NCBI GenBank assembly: GCA_008360975.2
Contig: CM039188.1
Span: forward strand, 27,493,944 to 27,557,943
Length of the DNA: 64,000 nucleotides
Direction: 5' to 3'
From: Lichenostomus cassidix
Taxonomy: Eukaryota > Chordata > Aves > Passeriformes > Meliphagidae
Below are positions 51,444-64,000 of this stretch, in pieces. A program made the translations under genes and the position numbers. The notes below the pieces were generated by a model, which saw only the letters and a program-made list of their open reading frames with translations, was not told where the DNA came from and searched no databases. Each line of letters starts with the position of its first letter. The first letter of the stretch is position 1.

Positions 51444-54400
51444 CTGAAATAGAAACAGGAGAGAAATGTATCATAAATTTTGAAACATTTACATGGCAAT
51501 GGTTCTCCAAGCATCTCTCACTTTTGGTCTCTTCACTCCAAAAGGTGGTTTTGCACCTGGAACTCTATGAGGCAGCTGCTGATCAGAAGCAGTCACAGTC
51601 CACCATTTTTTCTTAAATTTTAGAACACTTGCCTCTAAGTGGTGCCCACTATTTTACTCCTTTCCTTGCTCTGAACAACCACCGAAACATCTGTAAACAT
51701 GGGGAGTATTCCAAAATGGAGACATCTATTTTCTTTATTAGCAAATTGAATCAAATGGAATAATTTCAGATAGAGAATTGGACTTCCAAGCTGAGATACT
51801 ACACAGAGGGTCCTCAAAAAGAGAAAGAGCAGTTACATTTGGAAGAGAAACGACACACAGAGAGATTTGGTTGAGGAACAGGAGCCTTGAAGCTCCTTGA
51901 AGCCATGGGAACACAGGACATCTTTCTCTGTTTGTACAGACAAATAATTTTCCACACTTGCAAGTGCATATTCCCAGACATGCTAAGGAAAGTATGTAAA
52001 TCTTGGAAACAACTGTGTATATGTTAAGGGTATGTAATTGCAGAGTGTGACAAAACGGTCTTCCCGACTCTCATGCTAGCTTCAAATTTGACATTGACAC
52101 TAATTTTCCTGAAGTTTGGACAAAGTCTTTGATTTTGTTAGCAAGGCTTTGAATCTTGGCTGCAGGGGAGCTCACTGTGAAGTTAGCACAGGATGTGTCA
52201 GACAGGTTTCATTTGAGCCCAACACCAGTTACAAGAGCACAGAAGTGCAGCATGTAACTAGGCTCAACAATAGGCAGATTAGCTCCTTATTTTGAATATA
52301 GTCCCTAGCCAAAAAGACAGCCAGGTTTCCACATGGAATGTGTTCTGTGGACAGAACTCCCTCTAGCAAGGGCTGCAATGCAGACTGGCTCAGAGAGGAT
52401 TTTGTAATTTACCTGTACTGACTCAGAAGTCAGAGGGGTGGCAATTATTATATTATATCTTTGCTTAAAACAGACAAACTCTAGAGAGCTTGAAAATTCA
52501 GAAGGTAGGGATAGCTGTTATTACTTGACAGATTAAGGTTTTCCAAGAGAATTGCTTCAATGATATTACAGAAAAAAAAAAGAAGATTTAATACTTAATT
52601 TTGGATTTCCAGACAACTGAGTTATTTAAAAAGGAAGCCTCCATTGCTTTCAGCGCTAGAATTTTGGTTCAAGTGTTATTTGACAATACAAGTTGGTCCA
52701 GGCTTTTCTTGCCTGGAGTCTGCATTCCATATCTATTTATTTTGATTCCCCACTATTCTGTGTAACTTGTACCTCTCAGGAGTTTGCAAAATACCTGGTG
52801 TTATCTCCATGGTAACCACAGAGTTAAATGTCAAGTGCTATGCTGCCTTAAATTAGGATTTTTTAAAAGAAATTTTAAAAGGCTTGCTGAAATTCAGTGC
52901 TGAAGAAAGCTGCCTGATTGACATGCATGGGAAATCATCTTCTCTCTCTCCTTGCAAGGAAGAGACAGCTACAATGACAATATTTCCCACGAGGCCACAG
53001 CTCACCACACAGGGACCAAATACTCCTGAGGCTGCAGCTTCATGGCCACGGGCTGGGGACATGGGGCCACTTGTGACAGGAGCCCTGTGCCCCCAACCCA
53101 GCTGGAGTGATCCCAGCAAAGACCTTCACCCAGCCAGGATGACAAGTGTGGGTTCACAAGGAAACCCTGGTGGAGCAGACCAAAGGGAGCTGTCAGCTCC
53201 CTAGGATGGCTGCTGGGGAGAACCATAGCTGTGCCCACATCGATGCCCCCAGGACAGCAAGTGCCTCCCACATCACCTCTTGCCCACACTGAATCCTCCA
53301 CTGGTTCATCTACAGGGGTTGAAAATTCCAGCACTTGGCACCAGCTGACTTTCACATGAGCAATCATGACACAGCCACTGGAAAACCTCCAGGAGAGACA
53401 TCTTTTATATGTTTCTAAAAATACATTAATGTGATGAAATGCTGATGTCCAGATTTGAGTTGGTTTGAGGTTTTGTTTTTTAAGAGTCACTGCTCTTTAT
53501 ACTCTCTGCCATCATTTGTAGTAGTTTTTGTGGGTTTTTTTAGTTATGCAATCTTTTTCATAGTTATGCTTCTTTCTTTTATGATGTGATGCCAGAAAAC
53601 TGGTAGGAAATAGCTTTATTATCTCCAAGCAAATAGATATTGTTTTTCAGTAATAGAAGTGACACTGTCAATACATTTTATTCCAACTTAGGGAAGGGTT
53701 TTCAACTGAAAGGAATCAAAAAACCCAGATGTTGCAACTAGTCTGGGGACCCATAAAAGCAAAGCTATCTGGTTACTTTACAAATGCCTTTACATCAACA
53801 GATGATAAAAGTGATACACAGCAGGTTTTCACCCCATGAGTTAGTAAATTTGGTTAGAACTTGAGAAAAGCCTTAATGCCAAAGTCCATGAAGACAAACT
53901 ACCCCTCTCAACCCACGAGTGATCCTTGTACCTGGCTGCAAGTGCTAGTGAGTCTGACACATTACTCGTTGAATTTGAAGGAAATAAAAGACCTCATACA
54001 TATTTATTGACACATGTGGGTTGAGGTAAGGTCAGGACAAACGGGTAAACATAATTCTGAGATTGTTTCTAACCATGAGGTCAGGTGCCATAAATATTCC
54101 CTGGCTTCATAAACTCTGACAGTATTTCCCCCCCACCTCTTGCAGGAAGTTTCCACTGGATTGTGGACTATGTTTCAGCAATATTTTCAATCAGATTAAA
54201 ACATGAGATACAAGCACAGTGCACTTTTGCTTTTCCACATTACATAATCTGCTACTATATCATCTTGAACAATAGGACTCTGCTGTTAACATCCATACTT
54301 ATTAAAGAAAAAATAAAACTTGATATTTAAAAAACTTGAGATAACTTATTTTCTGCAAAATCACTTGTTCCGTGGGTGATGAAAATAACTCTAAAAATGA

Positions 54401-56170
54401 AGCATTAGATAGGTCAAGGCACCTCTGTGGAAATTTATGAGGATGTCTCCTCTGTTTCTTCCTGGCTAAGTGACAGCATAAGGACAACTTGCACACAAGG
54501 CTGCCTAAGGCATAACAAGACTGGAAAAGAAGAATAAAGAAAGAGAAGTGGTGATACTTTTCAGTCCTAGTCATTACAACTACTGTTGGTGCTGTTGGTA
54601 CTACCAACCACAGAAGGAGGTGCAAAAGTTTCTGACAGCACTGAGTTTTTCAGATTTGAGGTGGCTAAACTCCAGAAAGCTGTTGTGGGAACTTTTCAAA
54701 TCTGGACTCACAAAGAGACTGTAAATCTTATTCCCAGGGGTTTTATTGTGTTCCCACCACCAGTTCCCACACACTGAGCTACAGCAATGCTACAGCAAAA
54801 CTGCAGAAAGAGCTGAGGTTTTCTTGTACTTATCAAATGAATCAAGAACGCCTGTTACTTCTTTAGTGTGTGATAGGATTTTCCAACATATTGATAACTA
54901 CCAGTGCAACAGTGAAATCTGATCATGGATCAGCCATATCAGATTCAGCTATATGCTATTCTTTAAATTGTCTTGAAGTCCTTCTGACATGTGGATGATG
55001 TTTCTTTTAGTGTTACATGCTCCAAACCACTGCCTTCATAAATCTACATGAGTGGAACCCTGCTGAGCTCTGATTAAATGTGTTAAATTGAGGAATCATC
55101 ACATTAGATTGATTGTGTTTTAGGAGAGTCACATGCTCAACATTTAAAGGACCATTTTGTTTCTTCAGCTGGACGGAGTTCCAGGACATTATTTAGAAAA
55201 GAATGAGAATTGTTTTTCTAGGAGTTACAGCCAAAGTTTTGTTGAGCTGTTTTAAGGCCACCATCAACAATCCTTTCTGAAACTGGTGTGTACCTGCTAT
55301 TGTTAAAAGAAACACCCAAGTGTAATCAATTGAAAGACATTAGAAAAAATAAACATTTTCTCCCTTTGCAGACTTTGTGCACTCAGCACAGCATGTTTGG
55401 TCAGCAGTATTGCTCATCTGTTTGCAGGCACATTTTGTTTCTACTTTGTGTTCAAAGCAAAGCATTCCCCCAGATTTCTGACAATGTTGAGGACAATAAA
55501 ACTAGCTGTAAAGCTATGTGCTGTTAAAATCCTATTCACTTTAAGGTTTGTTTCCAACTCCTCCAAACACACACTTTTCCACCCTTCTCAGAGTAAAGCT
55601 TTAACCAGTGATCAGAAGTGCTCGGAAATGTAATTGTGATGGTTCTGAAATTAGTGCAGCACCTCATCTCAGAGAAGAGCAGAAAGTGAGCAACACCCAC
55701 CAAGTGACAATCTCCTGTACAAACACCAGAAACTTGGGCAGCACAAGAACTGGGAGTAAGTAAATGGAGTACTGGGTTAAGTTTGGGAATCACTAAGATG
55801 TGGGGAACAGTTTTAGTAATTATAGGTGATAAATTGCTTTTTATCTGGAAATACAGACTTTCAGGTAAAGAATGAAGCCAGTAAGGAAGAAAGGCAAGGG
55901 TCTCCTTGGAGAATTCCTGTTATTTCTTCCATGCTAATATATTAAGTCCATTAGAAACACATATCCAAATGACTGTGAAAATTAACTGAATAAAAACAGA
56001 AGTCACCCTGTGTAAATCACCCTATACCATGTGAGGATAAGACAAACTTAAAATTCTTCATTACTGTAGAACTGAAGGAACAGATTGTTTTGCTCCAGGT
56101 AATCACTACTGCCACAGTAGACACAAAAGGGAAGAAGGCTCATAAGCATAGGGTTGTAAACGGAAAGCAT

Positions 56171-56262
56171 TGAATCCTAGAATCATTTAGGTTGCAAAAA
56201 CCTTTAGGATCATTGAATACCACTGTAAACACAGCACTGTTAAGTCCCACTAAACCATGTCT
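56171..56262 (-). mobile_element. CR1 LINE 3' end, reverse orientation
   Basis: Read on the + strand it shows the reverse complement of a CR1 tail: GAATCCTAGAATCATTTAGG, then AACCTTTAGGATCATTGAAT, then AACACAGCACTG and CCCACTAAACCATGT. The order matches avian CR1 copies I recall. The sequence beyond 56262 is too diverged to assign. Confidence 0.75.
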
Positions 56263-57204
56263 GGAAACAAAACTTAATGTGATGTGCTGAAGCCAGAAAG
56301 ACACCTCCATCCCAGATCTGTGGAAAACTGCCAAATTCAATTTTGGTTCTGGTAACAGATATTTTTAATAAGTAGTCAGGGATTATGACACAGAGCTTGT
56401 AGAGCAGCAAATGCTGGGTTTGGATTAACAGCCTTGGATCCAAGTTTTTCTAAAGATTAAAAATACAGTAGCTCTCACTGGCTTTGTTTCTTCCATAGAG
56501 CATTTGACAGAGTGCTGTGCAGGAGACTAATGGCTAAGACAGATGGGGAATATGAAGCTGGGAAAAGAGCTAGTTTCCAGTGAAATGGAAAGAGACAGTG
56601 TTGAATAAGGAAGTATTAGACTGGATGAAAGTTACTAGCAGAGTTACTTGGTTACTGCTCTCGGGGCAGATTTGGTTGAATTTTTTTCTTATCTCACCTG
56701 GCAGCAAGTGAACAATGACAGACTTGGCTAACGAGAGAAGCAGAGGTGGTATTTGATAGATATTAAAAAAAGGAGTATTAGCACCCAACATTTGAGGACT
56801 AGTAAAAATGGAACCTGACACATTTAAGTGTAAAAAATGAATGATCATTTCCTAAGAGATCACAGACAGAAACTTCATTTCATTATCAGGAATCACTTTA
56901 GTTAATCATGCAATAAACAGAAGATGCTGAGATAATGCAACTTTGCAAAAAGTAAAGGTTCCCTTTGATGAGCAAGAAAATGTGAGAGCTTGTGCTTGTC
57001 TCTTCTTTGTTGTGTGAAGACATTAGAAGAGCCTGCCTCAGGAGGAAACAGAAGAGGGAGAGGGGATGCAGTTGCTGACAGACAGCAGACACCAGACAAG
57101 CAGGGCAACCAGGGTTTAGAGCAGCCCACTGTCAGCATTAATGGGAGCAAACAAACCACAGCAAAAGACTCTACAGACTTTCATGGCAGAACCTGCTACT
57201 TCAA

Positions 57205-57209
57205 TCTCC

Positions 57210-57245
<36 letters not shown>
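57205..57245 (+). repeat. Compound microsatellite (CT)n(TA)n
   Basis: About ten CT units are followed by about eight TA units. Confidence 0.95.
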
Positions 57246-58047
57246 GTTCACATTACAATAAAATGCATTGCATCCTTTGTATCTCACACAGTTAAGATGG
57301 TTTTATATTTTAGTTATCAAAACTCTAGCTTAATGAATTGAAAGCAAATACAAGGAAAATAAATTTGGAACTTTGAATCTTTGTTTTTTTAAAAAAACCA
57401 AAACATGATAAATGTTGTCAAGGGGAATATAACTGTAACAGTAGTTACTCCTGAGCTGCTCTGGAGTTTCTGACCACTGCCTTCTTCACAGGCAAGTGCT
57501 TCACCCACAATGGCAGCAGAACCACAGGACAGGGCAAACAGAAAGGTGAAAGCAGATCTGGAGGCAAAGATGATGAGGAAAAAACCCTAAAAAACTGGAT
57601 TTTAAAACTTTGCATTTTGTTCTCTTCTAATAGAAAGCAACTCTTCTGTGTACCAGACAGAAAACAAAGACTATATTTTCAGCTCTAGTGATGTTACTAA
57701 GACTGAGGGAGTAGAATCCAGCTTTTTTCCCCCTAAAACTCCACAGACTATGTTCCAGCTAACAGAATTTTTAAAAAGGAAAAAGGAAAAAATATATTTT
57801 CAAAGAAAAAGGTTGTTTCAGTTCCTGGAACAAAAATATTAGATAAAAGTTCCTCCCACTTACTCTGTGCCCAAGAAATGGCATTAACATGATGAAAAAG
57901 TCAAACAAACAAAAAAGACAGAAAATTCAAAGTTGTGGCTCCCCATGACAACAGTAAGCAGAAAGGGTATGCAATAGAGTTGCAATAAATACATATAAAG
58001 CAGTGAAAGAACTGCCCATTGTTTTTTACTATGGCAAATCAAGGCAC

Positions 58048-58088
58048 AAGGCACAAGTTCCTCAAAACAAGGCACAATTCCTCAAAAC
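58048..58088. repeat. Tandem duplication, 21-nt unit
   Basis: Two adjacent copies of AAGGCACAAGTTCCTCAAAA-C differ only by loss of one AG-step base and a partial third copy (AAGGCAC) lies just upstream. Slippage is the simplest cause. Confidence 0.85.
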
Positions 58089-58889
58089 CTATGTCTGGAA
58101 TGGAATCCATATCTTTTATGAGTCTGTGTCCAATCTCCTACTCAAGATACATCCCATGTTCAAAAATGAAGTCAAGTGCCAAGCACTCTGAAGTCTCTGT
58201 TTCTGAGTTTTATTGTGTAAACTTGTAAGCAGCACAATCCTGATCTTATGTCTTCCTTTTCTCTCCAGGGAAACTTTCGGTTCTCCACAAGAACACACAG
58301 ACAACATGGTGACTGCATGATTTAAGAAGTCAATATAGGTTCTCCACTCCGGGAGATGGGGTCTGACCATAAGCATATTTTGGCTTATATTCTTAAATCT
58401 ACCCAGCAAAGAGGAAGTGATTTAGGCATAAACATCAGCTGGCCCATTGACAGGCACTGATGCTCAGGAACAATAATCTTGCACTGCAAGTTCTAATCCT
58501 CTTTTGAAGATTGACAATTGTTAATGAGATTTATTTTATGAGCAGATAGAGACCAAAACATCAGCTTCTCTCTTTAGCAGATGATAAGGGATTTTCTTGG
58601 AGATTTTTTACACAATATGCATTAAGGAGATTTGAGGCTTCTGCTCTCTCAGGAAATGAGGCAATGGTAAAGTATTTCTGTACAGGTGTTAGTTATTCAA
58701 ATCAACCATGCTACTGGAACTTGTCACAAACACTAATTCACTTAATCTCATGCCAGTCCTATTTACAGATGTGGGAAGGTTTAACTGGTTTTAGATTCAG
58801 AAAAATTTGAAAGTATTTTCAATTCAGGGCAGTCTGTATACGCTTGCCCACAATGTGAAAAGCAAAGTAGTGGCTCCAATGCAGAATTA

Positions 58890-58980
58890 CTAAGAGAAAT
58901 ATTATTGGCTATGCTCAACTAGATGGTCAAAAAAGACCTTTCCTAGTAGTACATTCTACCATTCAAAAAAAAAAACCACA
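58890..58980 (+). mobile_element. Possible CR1/L3-like LINE tail
   Basis: CAACTAGATGGTCAAAAAAG, ACCTTTCCTAG and ACATTCTACCATTC follow the pattern of CR1/L3 3' ends, then an A run. It is too diverged for a firm call. Confidence 0.35.
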
Positions 58981-59610
58981 AACTAGTAATAACCTGCTAT
59001 TGGCAGTGTCACAAAAAGAATATTTATTGGCTGAAGTCCACCTGAGTTTGACTTGATTCAAGTTCAACTCTGTAATGCCCTAATAGCCTTATTTTGTGCA
59101 ACCTGACCCATGTCATAGTTGGTATGATCTCATCCTACTGTCACAGTGATCATCCATCATTACAGGGGGCCAGTTTTTCCCATCTGCAGAAACAGAGGTT
59201 GAAAAGCAATGATAGGAACTGCTCTAATCTTTATGTTCGTGACTATCTGGTGAGCAGGTATATAAAATCATGTCTGTAATCTGACAGAGAAAAGATCTTT
59301 GTGGTTTTAATCTGTGCCTTGTAAATACTTTTACAAAATACATATCTATATTAACAACATTCTTTAACATGATTTTGAAGACAACTGAGGACAATTTTTT
59401 TGCAAGAGCTAGAAAGAACTTGATGCACACACCTTATGCAGATGGTGGCTATTTCCTTCTACGCATATAAAAGCTCAGGAAAAGGAGAGAAAAACAGGAA
59501 TTTTTGTCAGTGAAGGTCAACTGTCTCATCTATAAAGGTTTTTCTTTGGTATGTCAGAGACATCAAGTTACTGAAGGTACCTAAAGCTGCATTAGTTTGT
59601 TTGGCCTTAC

Positions 59611-59752
59611 CCGCTTCTGGCTGCACCGTACGATCAGGAAGGTCTCAATGCTGTGCTCCTTCAGATACGCGTTGCGCTCCCCTCCGAAGCCCAGCTCCAC
59701 CTCGTAGTCTCCATTCAGATAGTTCAGGGTTGCCTTGGTTATGTGGATGCGC
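59611..59752 (-). CDS. ADCY5: ADCY5 exon 7, end of C1a
   Basis: This 142-nt exon supplies the last base of a Gly codon and 47 residues: [20 protein letters not shown], then [20 protein letters not shown], then VRCSQKR. This is the C-terminal part of the C1a catalytic domain. Human has EPGCGGERN where this has ELGFGGERN, from memory. The acceptor CTCGCTCAAG has a pyrimidine tract further upstream; the donor is GTAAGG. Confidence 0.96.
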
Positions 59753-63998
<4,246 letters not shown>

Positions 63999-64000
63999 AG

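Larger units (their letters stand above)
51444..59610 (-). other. ADCY5: ADCY5 intron 7
   Basis: This 8.2-kb intron has the donor GTAAGG. It holds a CR1 tail on the - strand at 56171-56262, a possible CR1/L3-like tail near 58890-58980, a (CT)n(TA)n microsatellite at 57205-57245 and a tandem duplication at 58048-58088. No coding potential was recognised. Confidence 0.87.

Noticed and set aside
57141..57341. Frame with Ser-Leu and Tyr-Ile repeats
   Set aside because: It comes from the (CT)n(TA)n microsatellite.

Overview
The window is vertebrate nuclear DNA, most likely from a bird and plausibly a songbird or close relative. The evidence is split genes with GT-AG introns, sparse interspersed repeats dominated by CR1-type LINE tails, and one solo LTR that resembles the common avian ERVL-type LTRs. 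There are no bacterial or phage features: no operons, CRISPR array, rRNA or tRNA genes were seen.

Two genes lie tail to tail. At the left edge, on the + strand, are the last two coding exons of SEC22A (158-223 and 2944-3144, stop at 3142-3144). SEC22A encodes a multi-spanning ER/Golgi membrane protein of the SEC22 family. From the other direction, on the - strand, ADCY5 (adenylate cyclase type 5) runs from the right edge to its stop codon at 9989-9991. Eighteen coding exons can be placed base by base. If the gene has 21 exons, as I recall for the human gene, these are exons 4-21. Together they give 2377 coding bases: one base completing a split codon, 791 whole codons and the stop. Every junction keeps the reading frame and uses GT-AG. 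The promoter, exons 1-3, the N-terminus and the first membrane bundle lie beyond position 64000. The same convergent SEC22A/ADCY5 order is known on human 3q21, which supports both identifications.

Layout: 1-3270 SEC22A end; about 3270-7585 intergenic, with a small GC-rich patch near 5935-6260; about 7585-9988 probable ADCY5 3' UTR; 9989-15194 C2 catalytic domain and last membrane segment (exons 21-16); 19579-33762 second membrane bundle and end of C1b (exons 15-10); 38289-51443 C1b (exons 9-8); 59611-63990 C1a catalytic domain (exons 7-4). The rest is intron. The largest introns are intron 8 (13.0 kb), intron 7 (8.2 kb) and intron 12 (6.3 kb).

The product makes cAMP from ATP at the C1-C2 interface. 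All the catalytic residues I could check are kept: both metal-binding aspartates in C1 and the lysine, aspartate, asparagine and arginine positions in C2. I found no undescribed system. The most notable items are an intact solo LTR with a CAAAT target duplication and an internal hexanucleotide microsatellite, two very small ADCY5 exons (23 and 27 nt), and old CR1/L3-like remnants in the big introns. Most long open frames in the introns look like chance.
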